A DNA stretch of 64,000 nt from Comamonas sp. lk (GTDB lineage: Bacteria; Pseudomonadota; Gammaproteobacteria; Burkholderiales; Burkholderiaceae_C), in the NCBI RefSeq assembly GCF_900564145.1, contig NZ_UOOB01000001.1, forward strand, positions 2,854,754-2,918,753. Reading direction: 5' to 3'. The translations under genes and the position numbers were made by a program. This document shows, one piece after another, positions 17,009 to 25,999 of this stretch (the stretch's first letter is position 1; each line of letters opens with the position of its first letter). Below the pieces are notes generated by a model. The model saw nothing but the letters and a program-made list of their open reading frames with translations, made no database searches and was not told the origin of the DNA.

Positions 17009-17155
17009 GGTGTGACCAGCATAGCGTGCGCGCGGCATACCTATGCGTAGAAACCACCGCGCAACAGCCCATTCGCAGCCCTGCGCCATGGCACACTGCT
17101 TGGCGCATCAACCCATGCCGCAGCCAGCGGCGCACCCGTCTTTGCCGAGGTTTTC

Positions 17156-17851
17156 ATGAGCTATGTGTTCAATCCCCCCGCTGTTGCCAGCCTGCCCGTC
17201 GTGGGCCGCGGCGAGCGCTTCCCGATTCACCGCATCTACTGCGTAGGCCGCAACTACGAGGATCACGCCAAGGAAATGGGCTTTACCGGCCGCGAGCCGC
17301 CGTTCTTCTTTCTCAAGCCCGCCGATGCCACCCTGGTGGTGGATGCAGGCAGCACCGCCCGCATGGACTACCCCACGCTGACGCAGAACCTGCACCACGA
17401 GATCGAACTCGTGGTCGCCATCGGCAAGGGCGGCAAGAACATCAAGGCCGCTGACGCGCTGCAACACATCTACGGCTATGCCGTGGGCCTGGACATGACG
17501 CGCCGCGACCTGCAAAACGAGATGAAGAAGCAAGGTCGCCCCTGGTGCATTGGCAAGGGCTTCGAGCAATCGGCCCCCATCGGCCCCATCACCCCCGCAG
17601 CCGAAGCCGGCGACATCGCCGCCGCTGAAATCGCTCTGCAGGTCAACGGCGCCGACCGCCAGCGCAGCCACATCGGCAAGCTGATCTGGAACATTGCCGA
17701 GACCATCGAGCACCTGTCTGCTGCCTGGGAACTGCAGCCCGGCGACCTGATCATGACCGGCACACCCGAAGGCGTGGCCGCCGTGGTCAGCGGCGACGTG
17801 CTGGAAGGCAGCGTCACCGGCCTGACCCCCATCAAGGTGCAGATCGCCTAA
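17156..17851 (+). CDS. Fumarylpyruvate hydrolase-like FAH-family protein
   Basis: 231-residue fumarylacetoacetate hydrolase-fold protein. Metal ligands can be seen in HHEIELVVAIGKGG and GLDMTRRDLQ, and the C-terminal GDLIMTGTPEGVAAV is diagnostic. The start MSYVFNPP followed by RIYCVGRNYEDHAKEMGF strongly resembles NagK-type fumarylpyruvate hydrolases, the last step of the gentisate pathway. The partner isomerase lies next door on the other strand. A pathway oxygenase is not in the window, so assignment to gentisate rather than homogentisate breakdown is inference. Confidence 0.8.
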   Translation: MSYVFNPPAVASLPVVGRGERFPIHRIYCVGRNYEDHAKEMGFTGREPPFFFLKPADATLVVDAGSTARMDYPTLTQNLHHEIELVVAIGKGGKNIKAADALQHIYGYAVGLDMTRRDLQNEMKKQGRPWCIGKGFEQSAPIGPITPAAEAGDIAAAEIALQVNGADRQRSHIGKLIWNIAETIEHLSAAWELQPGDLIMTGTPEGVAAVVSGDVLEGSVTGLTPIKVQIA

Positions 17852-17889
17852 AAACGCCTGAAAACCAGGCACCCCAGCATTGGGCTGAC

Positions 17890-17928
17890 AGGGAGTGGAT
17901 TCCTTCACCAGGAGTCAACTCCCTTTTT
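17890..17928 (+). terminator. Intrinsic terminator after the FAH-family gene
   Basis: AGGGAGTGGATTCC (17890-17903) pairs with GGAGTCAACTCCCT (17911-17924), and the stem runs into TTTTT. A copy of the dispersed ATAGCTTGTTGCGCTTGTA-type element follows directly at about 17931-17949. Confidence 0.8.
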
Positions 17929-17987
17929 CATAGCTTGTTGCGCTTGTACTACCTGCAACTGCAGCCCGATTTGCTTATAGTGGCGGG

Positions 17988-18551
17988 ATGATTTTCCGCA
18001 GCCCGATCAAGTTCTGCCGCAACTGTGGCACCGCCGTCACCTATCGCCTCCCCGACGACGGCGACACGCGAGAGCGCGCTGTCTGCCCTCACTGCAATAC
18101 CGTCCATTACGAAAATCCCCTCAACGTCGTGGGCACCGTGCCCGTGATGGACGACGGCCGCGTGCTGTTGTGCAAACGCAATATCGAGCCGCGCAAAGGC
18201 AAGTGGACGCTGCCTGCGGGCTTTATGGAACTGGCCGAAACCACGGCAATGGGCGCGCGCCGCGAAACCGACGAGGAAGCCGGGGCCGATATCGAGATGG
18301 GCCGCTTGTTCTCCCTCATCAACGTGCCCCAGGTCGGCCAGGTGCACTTTTTTTATCTGGCCTATCTGCGCGCCGAAAAATGCTATCCCGGCCCCGAGAC
18401 CATGGAGGCCCAGCTGTTTGCCGAAGCCGATATTCCCTGGGACGAAATCGCTTTTCGCACCGTCAAGGTCACGCTGGAGCGCTATTTCGAAGACCGCAAG
18501 GCCGGCGTGCTCAACCGCGGACATATCCATTGCGTGGATCTCAATGTGTGA
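17988..18551 (+). CDS. Nudix hydrolase with N-terminal zinc ribbon
   Basis: 187-residue pyrophosphohydrolase. Residues 10-40 hold two CxxC pairs (CRNC, CPHC) forming a zinc ribbon as in NudC-like proteins. The Nudix box follows the G-x5-E-x7-RE-x2-EE-x-G pattern, starting at the glycine of PAGFMELAETT near residue 75. The substrate cannot be read from sequence; NADH, nucleoside-diphosphate and RNA-cap substrates are all known in zinc-ribbon Nudix enzymes. It is a single gene with the next ORF 37 or more bases away. Confidence 0.85.
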   Translation: MIFRSPIKFCRNCGTAVTYRLPDDGDTRERAVCPHCNTVHYENPLNVVGTVPVMDDGRVLLCKRNIEPRKGKWTLPAGFMELAETTAMGARRETDEEAGADIEMGRLFSLINVPQVGQVHFFYLAYLRAEKCYPGPETMEAQLFAEADIPWDEIAFRTVKVTLERYFEDRKAGVLNRGHIHCVDLNV

Positions 18552-18588
18552 TTCAGGGTTGGATCTAACGGCCTGATCTGACGAAGCG

Positions 18589-19704
18589 GTGCGGGCCGCC
18601 GCTGCAAACTGTGTAGCTCCCTCCGCTCTTGCGATCGCCGTGACCACATCCCCAACACCCGCCATCGCCGCAGGCGACTACAGCGCCTCGCCCCAGTTTG
18701 CCCAGGGTCGCTTTCACAATCTGCAGCCCCGCCCGGCCGATTCGCCAAAGATCGGTGCGCGGCTGTATTGGGATTTCTTCTTCAACAAGCCCGCCAACTC
18801 CGAGCCTGCACAGGCTTTGCCCGTGCTGCCGCTCAACCGCTTGTTGCTGCTGCAAGCCCCCGAGCGCAGCCTGTACCGCTTAGGCCATTCCACCTTGCTG
18901 ATGAAGCTGCGCGGCGGCTGGTGGCTGACGGACCCGGTATTTGCCCAGCGCGCGTCGCCGCTGTCCTTCATGGGCCCCAAGCGCTTTCATGCACCGCCCA
19001 TCGCACTGGCCGACCTGCCCAGGATTCGCGGCGTCATCCTCTCGCACGACCATTACGACCATCTGGACCGGGACGCCGTTTTGGCACTTGCGCCCCAGGT
19101 CGAGGTCTTTTTATGCACGCTGGGCGTGGGCGACAGACTGCTGAGCTGGGGCATTCCCGCAGCCAAGATCCAGCAGTACGACTGGTGGCAGGGCACGCAG
19201 ATCGACGGCCTGCGCTTCACGGCCACGCCTGCCCAGCATTTTTCGGGCCGCAGCCTCAAGGACGGTAACCGCACGCTCTGGGCCTCGTGGGTGATTGAAG
19301 ACCTGAGCAGCGCGCGCGGGCTGCGTGTTTTCTTCAGCGGCGACAGCGGCTACTTTGACGGCTTTGCCGAAATCGGCCGCCGCTTTGGCCCCTTCGATCT
19401 CACGCTGATGGAAACCGGCGCCTACAACGAGCACTGGCCTTATGTGCACATGCTGCCCGAGCAAACCGTGCAAGCCCATATCGACCTGCAAGGCCGCTGG
19501 TTGCTGCCCATACACAACGGTACCTTCAATCTGTCCATGCATGCCTGGTGGGACCCGTTCGAGCGCGTGCATGCCCTGGCCAAAAAACAGAAGCTGCAGC
19601 TGACCACGCCCATGATGGGGGAGCGCATCGACCTGGATGCACCCCACCCCGGCTCCCTGTGGTGGCGCGACTGCGCCGATGTGCGCCAGGCAATCCAGCG
19701 CTAA
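18589..19704 (+). CDS. MBL-fold metal-dependent hydrolase
   Basis: Metallo-beta-lactamase-fold protein. Metal ligands are SHDHYDHLD (HxHxDH), PAQHFSGRS, the bridging Asp in FFSGDSGYF, and a late His in LLPIHNGTFNL. The arrangement with WWQGTQIDGLRFTATPAQHFS resembles the NAPE-PLD/UlaG-like branch of membrane-lipid or phosphodiester hydrolases. The start is uncertain: GTG 18589 gives 371 residues, another GTG at 18640 gives 354; neither has a good ribosome site. An intrinsic terminator follows. Confidence 0.75.
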   Translation: MRAAAANCVAPSALAIAVTTSPTPAIAAGDYSASPQFAQGRFHNLQPRPADSPKIGARLYWDFFFNKPANSEPAQALPVLPLNRLLLLQAPERSLYRLGHSTLLMKLRGGWWLTDPVFAQRASPLSFMGPKRFHAPPIALADLPRIRGVILSHDHYDHLDRDAVLALAPQVEVFLCTLGVGDRLLSWGIPAAKIQQYDWWQGTQIDGLRFTATPAQHFSGRSLKDGNRTLWASWVIEDLSSARGLRVFFSGDSGYFDGFAEIGRRFGPFDLTLMETGAYNEHWPYVHMLPEQTVQAHIDLQGRWLLPIHNGTFNLSMHAWWDPFERVHALAKKQKLQLTTPMMGERIDLDAPHPGSLWWRDCADVRQAIQR

Positions 19705-19724
19705 AGCGTCCTAGCCCCAGCAAC

Positions 19725-19760
19725 AAGCCCAGCCGCACTGAACGCGGTCTGGGCTTTTTT
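19725..19760 (+). terminator. Intrinsic terminator after the MBL-fold gene
   Basis: AAGCCCAG (19725-19732) pairs with CTGGGCTT (19749-19756), with CGC/GCG pairing further in, followed by TTTT. Confidence 0.85.
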
Positions 19761-19821
19761 GCATGGGCGCTTCGGCCAACGCCCGCAATATGCGCATTCC
19801 TAGGGATAACCAGCAGGCTGG

Positions 19822-19863
19822 TTGATACATATCAAGCACCACATTGGTGCAGCTCAATATAGT
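19822..19863 (+). promoter_or_regulatory. FNR box and -10 element of the ttr operon
   Basis: TTGATACATATCAA (19822-19835) is a perfect match to the FNR/ANR consensus TTGAT-N4-ATCAA. TATAGT at 19858-19863 is a good -10 element placed so that the box centre would lie about 41 bases before the transcript start, the class II activation geometry. Anaerobic activation of ttrBCA is therefore very likely. Confidence 0.85.
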
Positions 19864-19951
19864 CAAAAGCACATGAAAAGCTTTTATTTAAAACTTTTTC
19901 ATGCATAAAAATAGCCGACCCCGGCTGTGCTCGACGATGAAAGCAAGAGCC

Positions 19952-20821
19952 ATGCAGCTTCCCCAAACTCCATCCTCCAATCGCAATCACAACTGCGACT
20001 GCAGCGGCCAAAGCGGTAACGACTGCAATCGCGCTTCAAGAGCCGAGGCAGGCGCCCTGCCCCAAGGCGCGCCCTCCTCGGCCAAGCGAGGCTTTCTGCA
20101 GGATCTGATTGCCGTGGCCGCCAGCTTTGGCCTGGCGGGTGCGGCCAAAGCCGTCACGCCTGGCAGCGCCAGCTTTCAGCCCCCACGCCGCCCCGGCATG
20201 GAAGGCAAGCGCTTTGGCATGCTGGTCGATATGCGCAAATGCATTGGCTGCCAGGCCTGCACGGTGAGCTGCTCGGTAGAGAACCAGCCGCCCATAGGCC
20301 AGTTTCGCACCACGGTGCTGCAGTACGAGATCGACCAAGCCGGCAGCAGCGCACCGGCCATGGTCAGCCTGCCGCGCCTGTGCAACCACTGCGACGAGCC
20401 ACCCTGCGTGCCGGTCTGCCCGGTGCAGGCCACGTTTCAGCGCAGCGACGGCATTGTGCTGGTGGACAACGAGCGCTGCGTGGGCTGCGGCTACTGCGTG
20501 CAAGCCTGCCCTTATGACGCGCGCTTTATCAACCATGAGACGCAGACGGCCGACAAATGCACCTTCTGCGAGCACCGGCTTGAAGCCGGGCTGCTGCCCG
20601 CCTGTGTGGAGAGCTGCGTGGGCGGAGCACGGGTGATTGGCGATCTGAATGACGCGCACAGCGAGATCAACCAAAGGATCAGCGCGCACAAGGACGAGAT
20701 CAAGGTGCTCAAGCCCGGCATGAAAACCAAGCCCCATGTGTTCTATATCGGCCTGCCCGATGAATTCGTCAATGGCGTCGATGGTCAGGCGACCGTCCGC
20801 CTGGTGGCAGAGCATCTTTAA
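19952..20821 (+). CDS. ttrB: Tetrathionate reductase iron-sulfur subunit
   Basis: Electron-transfer subunit that passes electrons from the NrfD-like subunit to the molybdenum subunit on the outer face of the membrane. Four cysteine clusters are visible: CIGCQACTVSC, CNHCDEPPCVPVCP, CVGCGYCVQACP and CTFCEHR, enough for four [4Fe-4S] centres. SSAKRGFLQDLIAVAAS is a Tat-like signal with Lys-Arg in place of Arg-Arg. This KR variant is known from Salmonella TtrB. The signal is preceded by an unusual Cys-rich leader of about 40 residues; ATG 19952 has AAGAG upstream, but 19937 or 19901 are possible. Confidence 0.88.
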   Translation: MQLPQTPSSNRNHNCDCSGQSGNDCNRASRAEAGALPQGAPSSAKRGFLQDLIAVAASFGLAGAAKAVTPGSASFQPPRRPGMEGKRFGMLVDMRKCIGCQACTVSCSVENQPPIGQFRTTVLQYEIDQAGSSAPAMVSLPRLCNHCDEPPCVPVCPVQATFQRSDGIVLVDNERCVGCGYCVQACPYDARFINHETQTADKCTFCEHRLEAGLLPACVESCVGGARVIGDLNDAHSEINQRISAHKDEIKVLKPGMKTKPHVFYIGLPDEFVNGVDGQATVRLVAEHL

Positions 20822-20833
20822 AGGAGTCCCAGC

Positions 20834-21880
20834 ATGCAAATCATCGAACTCCTGACCCCTGCCTACGAAGCCGCCTGGCTGCCCTGGGCCGTGCAGTATT
20901 TCTTTCTGGTCGGCATTGCCACCGGCGCGGCGCTGTTGACCTCGGCCTGCATCTTTGGCCCCGGGCACGGAGCACAAGCCGGTCTGCGCCAGCGCCTGCT
21001 GCCCACGGCCGTGCTGTTGCTGGCCGTGAGCGCGGCCTCTGCGCCCGTGGCCCTGCTGGCCGACCTGCACCAGCCCGCACGCTTTTGGCACTTTTACGCC
21101 CATCTCACGCCTTGGTCGTGGATGAGCCTGGGCGCGGTGCTGATGCCGGTGTTCGTGCTGCTCAGCCTGCTGATGTGTGCGCTGTGGTGGCTGGGCCAGG
21201 CCCGCTGGATGCGCTGGCTGGCGCCGCTGCTGATCGTCTCCACACTCAGCATCGTGGTCTACACCGGAGCGGAAATCATGGCCGTGCGTTCGCGCCCGCT
21301 ATGGAACACGCTGTGGGTGCCCATCAACCTGGCGCTCAGCGGCTGGCTGGCCACGGTAGGCATGGGCTTTGTGCTGTATCGCTTTCTGCCCCGGCCCTTG
21401 CAACCCGATGCCCAGGCGCTGCAAGCCCTGCGCAATCTGGGCCTGTGGCTGGCCACCGGCCTGGTGATTTCCGCGCTGACCTGGGCTCTGGCTGGCATCG
21501 CCGGCAACAGCCCCTCGTTCGACATGGCCGTGCGCCTGTTCCGGGAATTTCCCGTCTGGCGTCTCTCCATGCTGGGCTCGGCGCTGTTTGGCGCCGCCGT
21601 GGTCGGGGCCCTGCTACGCGGCGAGCGTCGTCTGCACGCCAAGGGCTACACCCTGGTGCTGGGTGCAGGTCTTGCCGCATCGGCCTGGGCCTTCCGCTGG
21701 GCCTTGTTTATGGGCGTGCAAGGCGTGCCCAAGTTTGGCGCGGGGCTGTATCTGTACAGCATGCCCCTGGGCGGCGACGGCCTGCTGGGCATGCTGGGCG
21801 TGGCCGGTCTGTGCGTGGCCCTGGTGGCCCTGGCGACCTGGGCGCTGGAGCTTTTCCCCCAACGCCAGGCCACCGTCTGA
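20834..21880 (+). CDS. ttrC: Tetrathionate reductase membrane subunit (NrfD-like)
   Basis: 348-residue integral membrane protein with about nine hydrophobic segments, of the NrfD/PsrC quinol-oxidising family. It anchors TtrA and TtrB and takes electrons from menaquinol or ubiquinol. GGAG lies 8 bases before ATG 20834, and only 12 bases separate it from ttrB. Order ttrB-ttrC-ttrA is the same as in Salmonella. The assignment depends mainly on the neighbours; NrfD proteins are similar across several complexes. Confidence 0.85.
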   Translation: MQIIELLTPAYEAAWLPWAVQYFFLVGIATGAALLTSACIFGPGHGAQAGLRQRLLPTAVLLLAVSAASAPVALLADLHQPARFWHFYAHLTPWSWMSLGAVLMPVFVLLSLLMCALWWLGQARWMRWLAPLLIVSTLSIVVYTGAEIMAVRSRPLWNTLWVPINLALSGWLATVGMGFVLYRFLPRPLQPDAQALQALRNLGLWLATGLVISALTWALAGIAGNSPSFDMAVRLFREFPVWRLSMLGSALFGAAVVGALLRGERRLHAKGYTLVLGAGLAASAWAFRWALFMGVQGVPKFGAGLYLYSMPLGGDGLLGMLGVAGLCVALVALATWALELFPQRQATV

Positions 21881-21925
21881 AGCATTTTTTCAAGCCAAAT
21901 CGGCCTGTACCGCATAACAGAAGAA

Positions 21926-21960
21926 CGGCAGCAGCTATCAAATTAAAAGCATCGCTGCCG
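21926..21960. repeat. Dispersed-element copy with hairpin between ttrC and ttrA
   Basis: CGGCAGC (21926-21932) pairs with GCTGCCG (21954-21960) and the loop contains AGCTATCAAATTAAAAGC. The same GCTATCAAAT core is found at other intergenic sites here. It may tune the relative expression of the subunits. Confidence 0.5.
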
Positions 21961-21985
21961 CGCACCAGCCCAGAAGAGGCACACC

Positions 21986-24900
21986 ATGACTGACAAGAAA
22001 CTCACCCCCGAACAATCTCATGATGACGCGGTATCCGACGCCAATGTTGCACGCCGCCGCATGCTGCTGCGCGGCGGCGCCGTGGCCGGCGGTATGGCCG
22101 CCTTTGCCGCCGGCTATGGCGAAACCGTGGTCAAAGGCGCCAAGGGGCTGATCACCGGTACTTCGGGCAAAGCCACAGCCAGCGCCACGCGCGGCAATTC
22201 GCTGACGCCGGAATTCCGTATCGACCCGGTCACCGGCAAATTGACGACCCAGCCCGGCCAGGTGGTCAGCCCCTCGTCCTGCCTGGGCTGCTGGACCCAG
22301 TGCGGCGTGCGCGTGCGCGTCGATACCGAACACAACCAGATCATCCGCATTGCCGGCAACCCCTACCACCCGCTGGCCACCACCCATCCCGCGCCCATGG
22401 AAACACCGGTGCGCGAGGTCTATGCCATGCTGGGCGGTGACAACGGTCTGGAAGGCCGCGCTACCAGTTGCGCCCGTGGCTCGGCCATGCTGGAGCACCA
22501 GAAAGCGGCGCACCGCGTGCTCCAGCCCTTAAAGCGCGTGGGCCCGCGCGGCTCGGGTCAATGGCAGACCATCACGCTGGAGCAGCTGGTGCAGGAAATC
22601 TGCGCCGGTGGCAATCTGTTTGGCGAAGGCCATGTGGACGGGCTGGCCGCCATCCGCGATCTTGAAACGCTGATCGACCCAAACAGCCCCGAATACGGCC
22701 CCAAGGCCAATCAGTTGCTGTTCACCGAAGCGGCCAACGAAGGCCGCACGCCGCTGGTCAACCGCTTTGCCAAGCAGGCGTTCGGCACCATCAATGTGTC
22801 CAATCACGGCTCTTACTGCGGCCAGACTTACCGCGTGGGCACGGGCGCGGCGCTGGGCGACATGGCCGGCATGCCCCATGGCAAGCCGGACTGGAGGAAC
22901 TCGCGCTTTGGCCTCTTCATAGGCACCTCGCCCGCGCAATCGGGCAATCCCTTCCAGCGCGTGGGCCGCGAACTGGCCGAAGCGCGCTCGCGCAGCGAGA
23001 ACACTTATCAATATGTGGTGGTCTCGCCCATGCTGCCCACCTCGTCCAGCCATGCGGCGGGCAGCAACAACCGCTGGCTGCCCGTCAAGCCCGGCAGCGA
23101 CCTGGCGCTGGCCATGGGTCTGATTCGCTGGATCATCGACAACCAGCGCTACGACCAGCAGTTCCTGACCCAACCCGGCCCCGCCGCCATGGCGGCTGCG
23201 GGCGAGGCCAGCTGGAGCAATGCCACGCATTTGCTGATCAACGAACCCAAGCACCCGCGCTACGGCCAGTTTCTGCGCGGAGCCGATATCGGTTTGGCCC
23301 TTCCAGAGCCGGTGGATGAAAAAACGCCTGCTGAAGATGTGTATGTGGTGCAACTAGCCGACGGTAGCCTGGTCGCCCACACCGTAGCCCAGCCGGCCGA
23401 GCTGATGGTGGAGCGTGAGTTCAGGCCCATCAAAGCCGCCGACGCCACCGAGGAACCTGCACCCATTGCGGTCTGCACCGCTTTTGCAAAGCTGCGCAAG
23501 GAAGCTCAGCAAAAGACGCTTCAGGAATATGCCGCTCTGTGCGGCGTTCCGGTCAAGGAGATCGAGGAGCTGGCGCGTGAATTCACCAGCCACGGCAAGC
23601 AGGCCGTGGCCAATTCGCACGGCGGCACCATGAATGGCTCGGGCTTTTACACCGCCTACGCGATTGCCATGCTCAACAACCTGATAGGCAATCTCAACGT
23701 CAAGGGCGGCTGGGTCATGGATGCGGGACCGTTCGGACCGTTCGGCCCCGGACCGCGCTACAACTTTGCGCAATTCCAAGGCGCGGTCAAACCTACGGGC
23801 GTGGCGCTGTCGCGCAGCAAGTTCCCGTATGAGAAGACCAGCGAATTCAAGCGCAAAAAGGAAGCCGGCCAGAACCCCTACCCCGCCAAGGCTCCCTGGT
23901 ATCCCGCCACCGGCGGGCTGTCTAGCGAAATGCTGGCCGCCGGCATGCTGGGCTATCCCTATCCGGTCAAGGCCTGGATCAACCACATGAGCAACCCGAT
24001 CTATGCCGTCTGCGGCTTCGAAAACGCTCTGGCGGCATCGGTCAAGGATGTGAAAAAGCTGCCGCTGTTTGTCTCGGTCGATCCCTTCATCAACGAGACC
24101 TCGGCCCTGGCCGACTACATCGTGCCCGACACCGTCACCTACGAAAGCTGGGGCATTGGTGCGCCCTGGGCCGACGTGGTGGCCAAGAGCAGCACCGTGC
24201 GCTGGCCCACCGTGCAAGCTGCCACCGCCAAAACGGCCGACGGCCAGCCCATCAGCTTTGAAACCTTTATCTTTGCCGTGGCCAAACAGTTGAAGCTGCC
24301 AGGCTTTGGCAAGAACGCCATGTCCACCAAGGAAGGCGATCCGCTGGACCTGGAAAACGCCGAAGACTTTTATCTGCGCGGCATCTGCAATATCGCCTAC
24401 CAGGCCGGCAAGCCCGTGGCCGAAGCCAGCGATGACGATATAGCAATCACCGGCCTGAAAAAGTGGATGCCATCGGTCGAGGCCCGCGTCAAACCCGAGG
24501 AGGTGCGGCGCGTGGCCATGGTCATGAGCCGCGGCGGCCGCTTCGACCGGCAGGAAGACGCCTGGAAGGGCGAGCAGCTCAAGCTGCAAGCCAAGTTTCC
24601 GGCCACCTTCTGGCACGAAGGTCTATCCAAAATGCGCCACTCCATGACCGGCGAGCGCTATAGCGGCTGCCCCACCTGGTACCCCACGCGCCTGGCCAGC
24701 GGCGCGGACATGCGCGCCGTGTTCAGCGAGCAGGACTGGCCGCTGACCATGACCAGCTACAAGTCCAACCTGATGAGCAGCATGTCGATCGCCGCCTCGC
24801 GCCTGCGCCAGGTGCACCCGCACAACCCCGTAAGCTTGAACCGGGACGACGCCGCCCAGCTGGGCATTGCCAATGGCGACCGGATTTTGCTGAGCACCCC

Positions 24901-25177
24901 CGGCGGCCAGCTCCAGGGTGTGGCCCTGGTGCGTGCCGGTATTGCAGCGGGCGCTGTGGCTATTGAACACGGCTACGGCCACAAGCAACTGGGCACCGTG
25001 GCCCACCAGGTCAACGGCAAACCCACTCATGCCAACCCGCAGCATGGCAATGGCGTCAACCTCAATGCGCTGGGTTTTGCCGACCCGACCCGCCCGGAAA
25101 AGGACAATGTCTGGATTGACTGGGTGTCGGGGGCGGTGGTGAGGCAAGGCCTGCCCGTCAAAGTGCGCAAAGCCTAG
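21986..25177 (+). CDS. ttrA: Tetrathionate reductase molybdopterin subunit
   Basis: Large catalytic subunit of 1063 residues, exported by Tat (RRRMLLRGG near residue 25) and carrying a molybdopterin guanine dinucleotide cofactor. The N-terminal Cys cluster CLGCWTQCGVRVRV with a later CARGS would ligate one [4Fe-4S] centre. The fold domains of the DMSO-reductase family follow, with the C-terminal dinucleotide-binding part NRDDAAQLGIANGDRILLST. Reduction of tetrathionate to thiosulfate supports anaerobic respiration. The sensor-regulator pair TtrSR found in Salmonella is not in the window, and the FNR box suggests oxygen is the main signal. Confidence 0.88.
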   Translation: MTDKKLTPEQSHDDAVSDANVARRRMLLRGGAVAGGMAAFAAGYGETVVKGAKGLITGTSGKATASATRGNSLTPEFRIDPVTGKLTTQPGQVVSPSSCLGCWTQCGVRVRVDTEHNQIIRIAGNPYHPLATTHPAPMETPVREVYAMLGGDNGLEGRATSCARGSAMLEHQKAAHRVLQPLKRVGPRGSGQWQTITLEQLVQEICAGGNLFGEGHVDGLAAIRDLETLIDPNSPEYGPKANQLLFTEAANEGRTPLVNRFAKQAFGTINVSNHGSYCGQTYRVGTGAALGDMAGMPHGKPDWRNSRFGLFIGTSPAQSGNPFQRVGRELAEARSRSENTYQYVVVSPMLPTSSSHAAGSNNRWLPVKPGSDLALAMGLIRWIIDNQRYDQQFLTQPGPAAMAAAGEASWSNATHLLINEPKHPRYGQFLRGADIGLALPEPVDEKTPAEDVYVVQLADGSLVAHTVAQPAELMVEREFRPIKAADATEEPAPIAVCTAFAKLRKEAQQKTLQEYAALCGVPVKEIEELAREFTSHGKQAVANSHGGTMNGSGFYTAYAIAMLNNLIGNLNVKGGWVMDAGPFGPFGPGPRYNFAQFQGAVKPTGVALSRSKFPYEKTSEFKRKKEAGQNPYPAKAPWYPATGGLSSEMLAAGMLGYPYPVKAWINHMSNPIYAVCGFENALAASVKDVKKLPLFVSVDPFINETSALADYIVPDTVTYESWGIGAPWADVVAKSSTVRWPTVQAATAKTADGQPISFETFIFAVAKQLKLPGFGKNAMSTKEGDPLDLENAEDFYLRGICNIAYQAGKPVAEASDDDIAITGLKKWMPSVEARVKPEEVRRVAMVMSRGGRFDRQEDAWKGEQLKLQAKFPATFWHEGLSKMRHSMTGERYSGCPTWYPTRLASGADMRAVFSEQDWPLTMTSYKSNLMSSMSIAASRLRQVHPHNPVSLNRDDAAQLGIANGDRILLSTPGGQLQGVALVRAGIAAGAVAIEHGYGHKQLGTVAHQVNGKPTHANPQHGNGVNLNALGFADPTRPEKDNVWIDWVSGAVVRQGLPVKVRKA

Positions 25178-25217
25178 AATCGGCACGCATGACCTGGGGG
25201 CTTAGCCCCCGCGCCCG

Positions 25218-25258
25218 CCTTAAACAGCCTCGCCCGCCCCGGCGGGGCTGTTTTAAGG
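25218..25258 (+). terminator. Intrinsic terminator after ttrA
   Basis: CCTTAAACAGCC (25218-25229) pairs with GGCTGTTTTAAGG (25246-25258) with one bulged T. The stem itself supplies the T-run. Confidence 0.7.
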
Positions 25259-25282
25259 GGTGCGCCACTATCAAGCGAGCAT

Positions 25283-25918
25283 ATGACTGAGAAACACTGG
25301 TCCCGGATCGAGATGCTGCACGCGACCGTGCGCAACCCCAACATCCACCTCAAAGGCCGACACAGCTATTACAGCGACGCCTGGAGTGGCTCGTTTGAGC
25401 AGTCCGTGGTGCGCTATCTCTACGGCGACGATTACAGCCAGCAACACTGGCAATCGCAGTGGAAGGTGGACCCGCTCCATATCGGCGACTATGTCTGCAT
25501 AGGCGCAGAGGCCGTGATCCTGATGGGCGGCAACAACACCCATAGAGCCGACTGGTTCAGCCTCTACCCTTTTGCCGACAACATCCTGGCCTCCTACCAG
25601 GCCAAGGGCGCTACCCGCATCGGCGACGGAGCCTGGATCGGCATGCGGGCCATGCTCATGCCCGGCATCACGATTGGCGAAGGTGCTGTGATCGCGGCCG
25701 GCGCCGTCGTTACCCGCGATGTGGCGCCCTATAGCGTGGTAGGCGGCAATCCGGCCCAGCACATCAAATCGCGCTTCAGCGACGATGTGATCGCCCGGTT
25801 GCTGGCGCTGAAAATCTATGACTGGCCCGAGGCCGCATTCCAGCTTCTGCAGCCTCTGCTATGCGCTTGCGATATCGCCGCGCTGGAGGCGGCGGCCAGG
25901 GATGTTCATTTAATCTGA
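25283..25918 (+). CDS. CatB-related hexapeptide acetyltransferase
   Basis: 211-residue acyltransferase of the xenobiotic (type B chloramphenicol/Vat) branch of the left-handed beta-helix superfamily. The repeats IGDYVCIGAEAVILMGG and IGDGAWIGMRAMLMPGITIG are visible, and GGNNTHRADWFSLYPF contains the catalytic His in the context expected for CatB/Vat. The C-terminal FSDDVIARLLALKIYDWP is also characteristic. Chromosomal homologues often have unknown natural substrates, so drug resistance should not be assumed. Confidence 0.8.
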   Translation: MTEKHWSRIEMLHATVRNPNIHLKGRHSYYSDAWSGSFEQSVVRYLYGDDYSQQHWQSQWKVDPLHIGDYVCIGAEAVILMGGNNTHRADWFSLYPFADNILASYQAKGATRIGDGAWIGMRAMLMPGITIGEGAVIAAGAVVTRDVAPYSVVGGNPAQHIKSRFSDDVIARLLALKIYDWPEAAFQLLQPLLCACDIAALEAAARDVHLI

Positions 25919-25999
25919 TAGCTGAAAGCGCAGACTGGTCTTGGGCTTTAACCGGATTACGTCTAAAAAATTTAGCCCGACGTTTGGCTGAGCTGCGGC

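Noticed and set aside
25283..25918. Calling the CatB-like gene an antibiotic-resistance gene
   Set aside because: The fold matches, but chromosomal members often act on other substrates and nothing nearby suggests resistance.
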